Of a stretch of 64,000 nucleotides of DNA, positions 25,201 to 36,947 are shown piece by piece. The position numbers and the translations under genes were made by a program. This DNA is from Branchiostoma floridae. Lineage: Eukaryota; Chordata; Leptocardii; Amphioxiformes; Branchiostomatidae. Each line of letters begins with the position of its first letter. Position 1 is the stretch's first letter. Where the stretch lies: NCBI RefSeq assembly GCF_000003815.2, contig NC_049997.1:11894459-11958458 (forward strand). Direction: 5' to 3'. Below the pieces are notes generated by a model. The model saw only the letters and a list, made by a program, of their open reading frames with translations, had not been told where the DNA came from and made no database searches.

Positions 25201-28200
25201 CATTACAAAATTCATTATGTCCCAATTTGTGTGTGTGTGTGTTTGTGTGTGTGTTTGAATGTTTCTTCAGTGCAGTTTTTGCCAGAGGGCACTTGAGGGA
25301 GTGCGATCTCTGACTGCCTTGTTTCCACAGGTGTTGTGGGAGCCATTGTCCCCTGGAACTTCCCCCTGATGCTGCTGACATGGAAGGTGTGCCCTGCCCT
25401 GGCCATGGGGAACACTGTAGTCCTGAAGCCTGCTACATACACCAGGATGTCTGCACTCATGTTAGCTGAGATCTGCGCTGAAGCTGGGCTCCCTCCTGGT
25501 ATGTATTAGTTAATTGCAGTTAATTGCACAATGGATTACCATGCACTTCTGTTTATTGCACAGAATCCCCAAATTCCGATTGAGTGCTGTTAAGCTGGAT
25601 AACTCTGAATTTTTGAACCACCAGGATAATTGCATGAAATACATTCATTTGGCAAATGGGGTGTGCAATTAAATGGCTTCTACTCACTGGTGTATTAAGA
25701 TGTACATGTACCGGTAGTTGCGTATGAATTATTGTATTCACTCTGTAGAATCCATCTGTCAATGAATGATTTTCTTCTTGATTTACTCATGTTACATTGA
25801 CTTTGACTTTGTTTATGTTTTTCTGTACATAGGGTATACCCTTAAATGAGTTGACATACATACATTATATACATGTCACTTATGATTTTCCATTAAGATG
25901 ACTGTCTTGTTGAAAGTCATGTACACAGTTTCAGTGATACTAAATGTACAAGGAAGGTATCAGCTTTACATCATCATTACTCCACTTGATCTGTTTCATC
26001 TCATATGATACTTGTGTTAGTGTTTAACAATCTACATGACTGTATTGTTTAAAGAAAGTTGCCTCAGTAACAAGACATTATCTTGTACTTGCAGGTGTAT
26101 TTAACGTGGTGACAGGAAACGGCAGGTTTGGGAGTAAACTGGCCTGCCACCCTGATGTGGATAAAGTAGGCTTCACTGGGTCTACAGAGGTATGTCTTGT
26201 AACGTCTTTTGTCTTAAGCCTCAGATTTTCTCTTTAGTCCTAACAGCAGGATACAAAACTAGTGTACTGTGTAGTTTGTCTCCTTTTATTCTGTGCCCGC
26301 AACCCTTGTTTTTGAACTGCTGGTATCCTCCAAATGTTTTTTGTCTCCCCTGTTTTTATTTGTTAGATATTGTGTTGCCCATCATAGCTGATACATAAGA
26401 AACAGTATGCCTAATAATATGGATAACAATATTCCTCTATGTAAGGATATGATATGTTATCCCCTGTCTGTTTGAAGTCTATGAAATGCATGTAGATGTT
26501 AAGTTAACTGTTCTACTGCTCTAACTGTTACACTTATATATTTTGTAGATTAAGTGTTCTTACCCTTGGTGAGTTAATCAAAATGAAGAATCTACAACTT
26601 CAGATTTCAATCACTTCATGATCCAATCAAAGTTTTATTAGATTTTACAAATCATACAAAAAAGAGGTGCTATATTGGTAGAAACTTCTTGTTCTTTGAT
26701 TGGCATGACTATGACAATATTATCACCCAGTCCAGATGTATGCATTGTAATCACTCACCCACTCAGTGAAATATAGTTAGTAGTAGCCGTAGGGGCAGTC
26801 TGTCAGTCCTACTAATCAACTGTAATAGTTTATTCTGTCACGGATAAAGGTGAAGTACAATGTAGCATTTGCTAAGATTTATATAGTGTATTTTTGTAAG
26901 CAACATACATGGAACAGTAACTGTTGATAGAATTTAAACCAAAATTCCCACAGTTTTGTTGACCTTGTTGACCTTCTTTTTTAAGGTAGGACAGTTGCTG
27001 CGCCGTGCAGTGGCTGGTACAGGGAAGAAGCTGTCCCTGGAGCTGGGGGGGAAGTCTCCCTTCGTGGTGTTTGACTCAGCAGACCTGGACAGTGCTGTGG
27101 AGGGGGTGGTGGACGCCATCTGGTTCAACCAGGGGCAGGTGTGCAACATTTAGGATTTCAGTACTATACTACATTACTCATATTCAGCAACTTTGAATTC
27201 AAAATGTTGCAGTCTAGTAAAGCTGTGATTGCATCATTGCATGCCATGTACCTACAAAGCTGGTATGTTGTGCTGAAGTGTGTTTGTACTGGCTATAGGA
27301 TACAGATACAGATTCAGATTTAAATTCAGACAAAAATTATATATTTAACCTTCTCCCTGCTATCTAAGAATGGTGTAACTGATGCAAATAAAAACTGTGA
27401 TAAAAGGCTACTAATACCTTGGTAGGGAGAAAGTTAACTCTCAACTATCAACAGGTGTGCAGTGCAACTTCTTGTCCATGAGTATGTCTTTAATTGAGCT
27501 CAACACCTTCATTTCCAAACAATTTATGATCCACACCAACATTTTAGTCTGTCCCTTACTCGTTACTGAATGCACATCTTTACTTTCTATTCCTAGGTGT
27601 GCAGTGCGGGTTCTCGCCTGCCTGTCCAGGAGATTGTCTTTAATTGAGTTCAACACTTTCATTACCAAACAATTCATGAACAACACTAACATTTTAGTCT
27701 GTCCCTCACTGAATGTACATCAGAGTCTTAACTTTCTATTCCTACATGTACATGTAGGTGTGCAGTGTGGGTTCTCGCCTACTCGTCCTGGATTTTGTCT
27801 TTATTGATTGAGTTCAACACTTGCAATACCAAACAATTCATGATCAACACTAACATTTACTCTGTCCCTCACTGAATGTTTGCCCTAACTTTTCATCCCC
27901 AGGTGTGCAGTGCAGGTTCTCGCCTGCTTGTCCAGGAATCTGTCTTCAACCCCTTCATCACCAAACTGAAGGCGCGCATGAGTCACCTGCGGGTGGGGGA
28001 TAATCTGGACAAGTGTATCGACATGGGGGCTCTGGTGGACGAGACTCAGATGAAGACTATAAAAGAGTATGTGGAGGAGGCCAGGAAAGAAGGGGCAGAG
28101 GTATGTTATTTTGTTGCAAATTTTGAAATGTTTGTAAACTGCGGAAGGATTTCGTTATCAATTTTGTTTGGGGGTAAGACTTGAGTGATTTTTAAAAAAC

Positions 28201-31200
28201 TTTTAAAGATCTGTATTCAGATGCTAATCATATTATTTTGAAGGATTTTTTAGTATAATTGCAGAAGTAACAGTTGCTATTTAAGCTATGATATATTTGT
28301 TTGACTTTCTAACATTGTTGATAACTTCATATTTGGGAGAAAATCTGTGCAATATCAAAGTTAACGTTGGCAATGCAAAAGCCTTGCAGAGCATACTGGA
28401 ACCAGAACGCGCTCTATAGTACAAATGTAGCTATAGAATACAACATTGATGGTCACATATTCCATATTGTCAGTAAGTGCTGCCCTTAAGCTTATGCCAA
28501 AAGGAAAACAATTTTTTTCATGTAATTATAGGTTCACCAGGTATCAGCCAGTTTCCCTAAGCATGACAAGGGGTTCTTCTACCCACCTACACTCATCACT
28601 AATGTGCAGACTGTGTCAAGGGTCGTCAGAGAAGAGGTATGTACAGTATGTTGTATAATGTGTGTTCTTATGCTTGATAAAATGGCATGTGTAGATTTGT
28701 ATGCTTGTTCTACAATAATGGATATAGAATTATAATGGATTACCGAAAATGCTCTTCTTTGACCATTTTCCTTACAGTATCCTAATCAGCTTGTGTTCAT
28801 ATCATGTATAGGACCTTAGAATCTCTATGATGAGTGATCAATTTCAATTTTTGTTTTCTTGCATGTAATATTTTCAAAGTACTGTACTTTTTGCATATAC
28901 AATCATGTAGTTGCTAGATTGTTATGGTGTTAAGTGCAATAAAATTTGAATCAAAAGAACATGCAGAACTGGTTTTAAAGAAATGCAAAATTTGATTAAA
29001 TTTTATCCCAAAGATCTTTGGCCCAGTGCTGGTGGCCCTGCCATTCCGTACTGCTAAGGAGGCCATCGCCCTGGGTAACAACACCAACTATGGGCTGGGG
29101 GCAAGTGTCTGGACGGAGTCTATTCCTCTGGGACTGGAGGTTTGTGATTTCTTTTTCTTCTTTTGCAAACTGTGGTATGCAATGATTATCTTTGAGAGTG
29201 TGTGTTAGGGTCCGTGGAAAATTCTGCTTGTGTTGATTAATTTTCAAATTATATCTAATTCAATATCTATGCAATATGATCCCAGGCTGCAGTTAGTCTG
29301 AAGGCAGGTGCTGTCTGGGTGAACTGTCACAACATGTTTGATGCTGCAGCTGGTTTTGGAGGCTACAAGGAGAGTGGATATGGAAGAGATGGGGGAAAAG
29401 AGGTCAGCAACTTCACTTTCTAGTTTAGGTTTAACTTATTAATAATATTAGTATTTCAAGGTATCATTTATTCAATGTACATTTATTTTGTCTTTTTTTC
29501 TAACATTTCAGGGCCTGTATGAGTATGCCAAGCCCTCCTGGCAGGACAGACCCCGCCCCAACTGTGGTGAAATCAACTACACAACATTTGCTGCCAAGTA
29601 TGGGGCAACTGTGCCCCCCATCCCTGGCAGTGGTACAGTCGGGGACAAGAGTCTGACTTCAGATGGAGCTATTTTACCAGGGTAAGTTGGTGTACAGAAT
29701 ATCACATCATAAATCTTACAATACATTTAGTGTCAATTGTTAAATTGTGCATGTCAGATCTCTTAATTGTTCATAAATTATGCATTATGATACTTCTCAG
29801 TATTGTGCCAAAGTGACTGTATGCATGACGTCACTGAAACACCAATTTACTTGTGAATGCCATTTTCTTACATACACAAATGTACGTAATTTAAGTAGTT
29901 TGACCAGTAGCAGTGTGTTAGAGATAGATTTTTGTACAGCAAATATTTGCCAATCATGATCTTACTATTCTTAAACACCATGCTCTTTAAGTCTCTAAAT
30001 GTGTGTATAAACTGTTTTTATCAAAAAAATATTGTGTGTACGATATTGGCATGTTAGACTCCACTATTTTAGGAGCGACATCATGTTGGTAGATCTAGAA
30101 TCTAGAAAATTAGTGTGACAACATAATCTAAAGAAAATTGTCTGACAGACATGCAAAAATTGAAGCAATTTTGACTGTTGTAAAATCATATTATCCCTTT
30201 CAAAGTTGACCATCAGATTCTACATGATTGTTGCATTGAACAGGATTGACCGTACCTACAAACTGTACTACGGTGGGGGACAGAAGAGGCCGGACGGGCA
30301 GTACTCGCGGCCAGTGACTGGTCAGGAGGGCAGGGTGCTGGCGCTGGTGGGCGAGGCTAACAGGAAGGATGTGAGAAACGCCGTGGAGGCTGCACACAAG
30401 GCCGCTCCTGGGTAATCCTGATTTGCAAATTGAAATGTCCTGATTCTTGATTTAGTGGCGTGATGCTTTTTTTTACTATGTTCCTGGTTTGAAATTAGCA
30501 CTGTATTAGTTCTATTACTGATAGGCAAAATTACAGTTACTGTATACTGTCAATCTTGAAATACCCATGGTGTTTTGTTTTATTTTTCACATTTACACTG
30601 CAGAATCATGCCCTCCAAATTTTTGGTTTGTTTTAAAACCATGAACATAAAACTCAACAACATAGACCTTCTTCCCATAAACGTCCTCACCACAAAAATA
30701 AAGTGAATTTACTATACAACGTACAATGTAGTATGTTATTCCTTGGTTATTCTCAGGTTTCGGTTTGGGAAGGCGTAAAAAAATGATTGATCTGCTAGTA
30801 TATCATGTGAACATACTAAAGAAGTATAAGATCATTATTGAAAGTCTTGAGAAATAATCTCAGACTGATAGCTTTATGTAACTTTTCAACGTATTTTCCA
30901 GCTGGGGAAAGCGTGCTGCCCACAACCGTGCCCAGATTGTGTACTACATGGCAGAGAACCTGGAGATCCGCAGGCAGGAGTTCACACAGCAGCTGCAGCT
31001 CATGACTGGTCGCAGCGAGGAGGACTGTAGGAGAGAAGTGGACCTGGCTGTACAGAGGCTGTTCTACTGGGGAGCCTACTGTGACAAGTACGGGGGCACT
31101 GTGCAGGTAAGATTTGGGGTGTGGTTATTGTTTAATGTAGGGGAAGGACGGTAATGTAAGAGAGAAGGGGCCTGGCTGTACAGAGGCTGTTCTACTGGGG

Positions 31201-31491
31201 GGCCTACTGTGACAAGTATGGGGGCACGGTGTAGGTAAGGCTTGGGACAGTGTAGGTAAGATTTGAGACTGCTTGGAAGTTGCTGTTAGAATGTTGGGGG
31301 AGTATGATATAGAGTAGCAATACATCTAATGTATGGGTGTAGATAGTGTTCAGCACCAAGGACAGGTATGGTAATGTATGTGTGTTTGTATGTGCGAGTG
31401 TGCACTGTGTTCAGCACCAAGGACAGGTATAGTAACGTGTGTGTGTGTATGTTTGTGTGCATAGTGTTCAGCACCAAGGACAGGTATAATA

Positions 31492-31527
<36 letters not shown>

Positions 31528-33540
31528 TTGTGTGTGTGCGCACACGTGTGCATAGTGTTCAGCACCAATGACAGGTATAGTAACGTGTGTGTGTGTATGT
31601 TTGTGTGTGCCCGCAATGTGTGCATAGTGTTCAGCACCAATGACAGGTATGATAATGTGTGTGTGTTTTCGTGGATAGTGTGGATCTGTGTAATAAGGTT
31701 GTATTGTTCTTCTGGGGGCCTAAGTATGGGGGCCTTGTTCCGGTTATATTGGGTGATATTGTAGAAGACAAATTTGAAATGGGACATCGCACTGTTTAGA
31801 TTGTCATTTTCATGTACATGTACATGTATAACACGTTATGTTTTACCAAATACTCATGAGCAGAATCTCTACCAATAGGAAACCACCTTATATGGAGTCA
31901 CGGCCAAGATCCACGAGCCAATGGGTGTGATCGGCATTGCCTGTCCAGAGGAATACCCTTTGCTGGGGTTCGTGTCACTGTTCGCACCGGCTGTCGTCCG
32001 TGGTAATGCCATGATAGTCGTACCCAGTCAGAAACACCCACTCAGTGCTCTGGATTTCTATCAGGTAATTATAAATAGCCGTTGAATGATGTGAAACTGT
32101 TGGATCAGCTCTTAATGTTATTTCAATTTCCCAACTATATGCCTGGAAACAATTTGTTCGTATAAAATATATGATCCTGAAGACCAAGTCATGTACATGT
32201 ATATTGTCAGGTAAATGCAGCACAATGGCAGTGAATTTGAAGCTGTTTAAGTTGCTAAAACATGACTGTTAAAGTCTGATTTTTTTTCTTTTACATGATT
32301 GTCTGTGTGGATTTTTATTGCAGAATGGCCTTGTCTTTTCCTTTTCCTAAGTTTTTTATTCATTTTCAAATATATATTGATGTGTATTTCTTTCCAGATG
32401 TGTAAATAAAAAACGTTCATGCATTTGTCAAGTTGTCACAGTCTGAATACATCAGATGTGTTGTGCTACAAATACGTGGTAGTCATACAGAACAAAGCTG
32501 TATTTCTCCCCATGAAGTGATTGTAGACCTTGCTGTCTGGCTGTCTACGCCAAAGAGCAGTTACTCAAGCAACTGGATATGATTTGGGAAACGTTTAGAT
32601 GCTTCAGGTAGCGTCCACTACCTTTCAACATAGACCAAAGATGCTACAATGTACCTGAAACATCTGACCGTTTCCAAAATCATATCCAGTTGCTTCAATA
32701 ACAGCTATTCTATGTTTGTTTGTCTTGCCTACCCTGTAAACCAGCTTGTTTGGCATATATTATTACCTGGATGTCTTCATCGACCCATCTGTCTGTCCGT
32801 CCGTCTGCAGGTGTTTGACACATCTGACCTGCCAGGGGGCGTTGTGAACATCCTGACAGGGGACAGGGACCACATCACCAAGTACCTGGTGGAACATCAG
32901 GACATCCAGGCCATGTGGTACTTCGGGTCTGCTGAGGTGAGCTCAAGATAAAGATACATTTGTAGAACCTTCTCACTCCCTCTCTTGCTCAATCATTCAT
33001 TCACTCACACACTGATTCATTCAATCACGCACTCACTCACTCATTTACTAACTCACCCACTTGCTCACTCATTCACTTGATATATTTTCCCAGGCCTAAA
33101 ATGGATATTGATCTGTTTCCAATGCAGAATTACTGCACCTCATTGAGTTTTTAAACTTCTGGACAAAGTTAAACTTGAACTTTCAACACAAAAATTGGAC
33201 TTTCCAAAATTTTTGACTGTTCAAATGGAATGGACAATTCACTGCTTCTGTCACGTCACGTTATGCAGATAGCAAATGTGACTCGGTGAGTAGTGGATCA
33301 TAAGTTGCAGGAAGTCTGTGGCGCTCGCCGTCTCGGTTAATCAAGTTTTTAATCTTGTTTCAATAGGGGTCAAAGTTCGTAGAGTGGACCTCTGCGGAGA
33401 ACCTGAAGCGTACCTGGGTGGATTATGGGATAGCTCGTGACTGGACAGACCCCCAGCAGGGCCAGGGGGAGGAGTTTCTGTACCAGGCAACCCAGGCCAA
33501 GAACATCTGGCTACCAATGGGGGACATCTTTGCAAATTGA
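22224..33540 (+). CDS. ALDH16A1: Aldehyde dehydrogenase family 16 member A1, 17 coding exons, 834 aa
   Basis: Coding exons: 22224-22328, 23464-23566, 24163-24289, 24839-25017, 25331-25498, 26095-26189, 26986-27138, 27903-28100, 28532-28636, 29014-29139, 29286-29402, 29512-29681, 30244-30411, 30902-31106, 31879-32064, 32811-32936, 33367-33540 (TGA). Phases close to 2505 nt. The start MAATTGN lies in a YY1-like AAGATGGC context and leads into [14 protein letters not shown], as in human. The first ALDH domain has every catalytic element: PWNFPL (oxyanion Asn), LKPA (Lys), GFTGSTE, LELGGK (general base Glu), [11 protein letters not shown] (nucleophilic Cys, first codons of exon 8) and EEIFGPV. 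The second, incomplete ALDH-like domain starts near [11 protein letters not shown] and ends in WLPMGD, as in human; it shows no Cys motif. Mammalian ALDH16A1 lacks the catalytic Cys, so this protein may be an active NAD(P)-dependent aldehyde dehydrogenase; that is inferred. Exons 8 and 14 have decayed partial duplicates in adjoining introns. Confidence 0.95.
27455..27902 (+). pseudogene. Three decayed copies of the start of ALDH16A1 exon 8
   Basis: Blocks beginning at 27455, 27597 and 27758 repeat the first 40-70 bp of the real exon at 27903 (GTGTGCAGTGCAGGTTCTCG), with periods of 142, 161 and 145 bp. Each is preceded by an AG acceptor. Each still starts VCS in frame (the second continues AGSRL), then meets a stop (TGA) within about 20 codons. 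They lie in intron 7 and look like a tandem exon-start duplication that has decayed. Confidence 0.85.
31157..31240 (+). pseudogene. Decayed partial duplicate of ALDH16A1 exon 14
   Basis: It repeats the last about 80 bp of exon 14 (CCTGGCTGTACAGAGGCTGT, CCTACTGTGACAAGTA) about 130 bp downstream, including a GTAAGG donor. The final CAG codon is now TAG and there are small deletions. No acceptor precedes it. Confidence 0.85.
31345..31660 (+). repeat. Minisatellite with RE1-like core (ALDH16A1 intron 14)
   Basis: Five units carry TTCAGCACCAAGGACAGG or the T variant (TTCAGCACCAATGACAGG), starting at 31349, 31410, 31467, 31558 and 31630. They are separated by GT-rich microsatellite spacers. The core stays nearly constant while the spacers vary in length. 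Confidence 0.85.
32556..32706. repeat. Fold-back repeat (ALDH16A1 intron 15)
   Basis: Two arms of about 55 bp (AACTGGATATGATTTGGGAA on the left, TTTCCAAAATCATATCCAGT on the right) face each other around a loop of about 41 bp. No coding frame; probably a short inverted-repeat element. Confidence 0.7.
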
Positions 33541-34454
33541 TTGACATCTAATTTGCATATTGTGTGTTTGTAGAATATATAGACTGTGTTGTGTATTGTA
33601 GAAAGTATGTATGCCATATGAAGCTTTGTCAGTATTCTTAAAACTTTCTTACTATTCAGGCACATTTAGTCATAGTTACACAGTTTCCTGAATAAAAATA
33701 ACATTTTTTTCACATTAATTCATGCACTTCATTTTATTTCATACAACTTACTAATAAGACATACTTTAGTGCCTGTGCAAAATAGATTAAGGTGATTAAT
33801 AATCTGGTAATTGTGCTTGCTTGATATATTTTCTGGCTGTGCCATTTGATACAAATAAATAAAATTTCCAGTTTTGTAAAAATGGAGAGATTTATAAGAA
33901 GATAATGAAGATTTAAGAATTGTATCAGTACTTTTTGATACCTCAATTTCATCAGTCACTTGGTGAATTAGAATAATGATATCAGACATGGAATACAAAT
34001 GTCTTCCCAAAAGTATCTATTTTCTATACTCAAATTGATTGGGTGCTTTGTACCTGTCCTATTTCATATATAATACATATAGCACATGGTGATTATTGTA
34101 ATTCTTGTACAAACTATAGACTTAAAATGTCTTCCAAAAGATTTAAAATGTGGATCATTATTGACTTGAACTTTGTGTGAAACTTTGAGCAATTTTTTTT
34201 AAACTACTGTTGATTGAAAGATGATACAGGATAGGATCAATTCATTGAGTCAAAATAAATCTTAAAATCTGACCAATAGAATGCCCTCTTCAATTTCTCT
34301 TTGTGGATGTTGGATGGAATGTGTAAGAGTGTTGTTGGTGATGTGTTGTATACATGTAATAGATGAGATGCTTGTTATCCTCTGCATATCCTTTCCTCCA
34401 GAGAAATAATGAAGGCTTGTATGTGATGTGTGTATGCTAGGTTGTAGGTGACAG
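33541..34454. other. ALDH16A1 3' UTR and non-coding flank
   Basis: AT-rich, no supported gene. After the AATAAA at 33691 there is a second possible signal near 34253. Open frames here are short and AT-driven. Confidence 0.5.
33691..33696 (+). promoter_or_regulatory. ALDH16A1 polyadenylation signal
   Basis: AATAAA about 150 bp past the stop codon, the first canonical signal on the strand. Confidence 0.65.
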
Positions 34455-35212
34455 CCAGACAGGGATGGATGTGTGAAAGTTGTTTATGGACAGGGATGTG
34501 TGTGTGAATGTTGTTTGACACCATGGACAGGTGTGGGTGTGTGAATGTCATTTAGGGACTGATGGATGTGTGAATGTTGTTCAGGGACAGGGGTGGAGGT
34601 GTGAATGTTCTTCAGGGACAGGGATGGATTTGTGAATGTTGTTCAGCACCAGGGATAGGGGTGGATGTTGTTTAGGGACAGGGATAGATGTGTAAATGTT
34701 GTTCAGCACCAAGGACAGGGATGGATGTACAAATGTTGTTCAGGGACAGGGATGGATGTGTGAATGCTGTTCAGGACAGGGATGGGGGTGTGAATGTTGT
34801 TTGGCACCAGGGATAGGAATGGATGTGTGAATGTTGTTCAGCAGCAGGGATAGGGATGGATGTGTGAATGTTGATTTGGGATGGGTATGAATGTTGTTTA
34901 GTGACAGGCATGGGTGTGTGAATGTTAAGGAAGGGTGGATGTGTGAATTTTCAGGGGTGGATTTGTGTCATTCAGCACCAGGGATAGGTAGGGATGTGTG
35001 AATTTTATTCAGCACCAGGGACAGGTATGGATGTGTGAATGTTGTTTAGGCACATGGATGGATGTTTAGATATTTAGGGACAGGCATGAAAGTGTGAATG
35101 CTGTTTAACACCAAGTACAGGTATGGTGTGTGAATGTTGTTCAGCAACAGGGATGGAAGTGTGAATGTTGTTTAGCACCAGAGGCAGGGATAGATATGTG
35201 AATGTTGTTCAG
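34455..35212 (+). repeat. GGATGTGTGAATGTTGTTCAG minisatellite (interrupted)
   Basis: About twenty units of 30-45 bp share GGGATGGATGTGTGAATG then TTGTTCAGCACCAGGGACAG in many variants. Full RE1-like cores occur at 34642, 34702, 34971 and 35008. The array resumes after the inserted retroelement at 36601-36650. Confidence 0.85.
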
Positions 35213-36600
35213 CGCCAACATTGACAAGGGGACGCGATAGTGAATCATAGGAGCCGATGCAACTTGATTGGAAGAGGCGTTTATTCCGTGATGCTCATTC
35301 AAGTACAGCCATGATAGAAGAGAGCGAAGAGGATCATGGGATCCCTGACAGTGAAGGCAGTGACGTCACTAACTCATTACATAACCCAGTGGCGTGATTT
35401 CTCTTTATCTTCTTATTTCTCTCTTTCTCCTTTTTACCAAACTATCATGTGGTAACAAAAATGTAATATCAGAAAACAGAACCTGTTGTCTACTTTTCAT
35501 AATAAAATGGTATAGATACTATAAATCTGCAGAGTGTGCATTAATAATAATGAATCCATGAAATAACCCCATAACAATACTTGGGAAATCTAGATCTAAT
35601 GAAAAATACGTGAAGAAAATTGTTGACTAATGAGGTAAGGTTTGTTAAACACAATATGAAAGATAACATGTAACATCAGATTGTGAATACATTACGGACA
35701 AATAAAGATAACAGTTGAACTGAAATAGATTGTCAATGTTTTTCTGTGAGATAATGTCTAGCTACCATAAAGGGAAAATACAATATCGATTATCTGCAGA
35801 AGAAAGAGAAAAAAAATACTGGTAGAGCAGAGTTCTGTTTGGGCAAAGTTCGTGACTGTCAAAGTTCTGTGACTCTCTTGGCCGGAGGTGTTAACAGTTA
35901 CAGTTCGGCGTGAGCGATGTTCTTCTCGGCTGGAGCATAAGGTGCCTCTTGGCTGGTATACAGTTCAGCGGTGATCAGACGAAGTTTGTAGAGCGGAGTT
36001 CGTGGGGGAAAGTCCGTGGGCGGTCCGCGTCTAATCGGGTAGAACGTTACGTTGAAGGTTGAACGAAAGAAACATGGCGGTTGGTGAATTTTGACGTTGT
36101 ACTCACACGGCCGGGGGACACTGGGAAGATGCGGGGTTTTGCCGGATAGGTAAGCCGAGTACTACTCCCTGCGACTTCTATGAGTCCTCTGGGGGTTGTT
36201 CAGCGAAGCTGGCACAGGGATGAGGTGTAGACACGCATAACTTCCGACCAAGGGCTCCGCTGGGGAGCTAAGACCAGATCCCCTCCTGCACAAGTGATGG
36301 CGCCATTGTTGACCTACATCCTCATTTGCTAGTGGCTTCCCGTCCACTCAGAGTGCGATCTCCCCTGCTCAAAGTTCGGGTTTGGGCCTGGGTATCGTTT
36401 CCCAGCCGCTGCACACCACGCCAACATTGACAAGGGGACGCGATAGTGAATCATAGGAGCCGATGCAACTTGATTGGAAGAGGCGTTTATTCCGTGATGC
36501 TCATTCAAGTACAGCCATGATAGAAGAGAGCGAAGAGGATCATGGGATCCCTGACAGTGAAGGCAGTGACGTCACTAACTCATTACATAACCCAGTGGCG
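35213..36600 (-). mobile_element. TRIM-like miniature LTR retrotransposon
   Basis: Identical 182-bp direct repeats at 35213-35394 and 36419-36600 flank a 1,024-bp interior without coding capacity. Read on the minus strand it has a retroelement layout: right after the first repeat comes TGGTGTGCAGCGGCTGGG, a primer-binding-site-like stretch starting TGG. A polypurine tract (pyrimidine-rich on plus, about 35398-35437) precedes the last repeat, and the repeat contains AATAAA. The repeat ends are CGCCA/TGGCG rather than TG/CA. A 3-bp duplication CAG flanks the element. The matching tRNA was not identified. Perfectly matching repeats imply a recent insertion. Confidence 0.82.
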
Positions 36601-36947
36601 CAGGGACAGGGATGTGTGACTGTTGTCTGGCACCAGAAGCAGACTGTGTGAAAGTTGAACGACAATACACCGTGTATATCTAAGAAATCACACACCGTAA
36701 AGCAACTAGACTGAAATGTCAACACTCTTTTGTCATTTCTGAAGAAAAATGTTGCCACAGCCAAACCTTTAATGTGTCCATATTACTATACTAATGAACA
36801 CGCACTGTGTTTCTTTTCAGTGTTTTAAACGCCACGTAAGGTGTAACATGTTAGAAGCATTGCTTGTAAAAGTTTATTCTTAAGTGCATAAAGCCTCGTG
36901 TGAGATATAAGCCAACCAAAAGCATCGTACAAGCCACGAAAATCATG

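Noticed and set aside
31286-31787. His/Thr-rich frames of 85-145 aa on both strands
   Set aside because: Products of GT/CA microsatellite and the RE1-like minisatellite.
34455-35212. CRISPR-like array of regularly spaced repeats
   Set aside because: Units vary and are contiguous without unique spacers, in a eukaryotic genome: a minisatellite.
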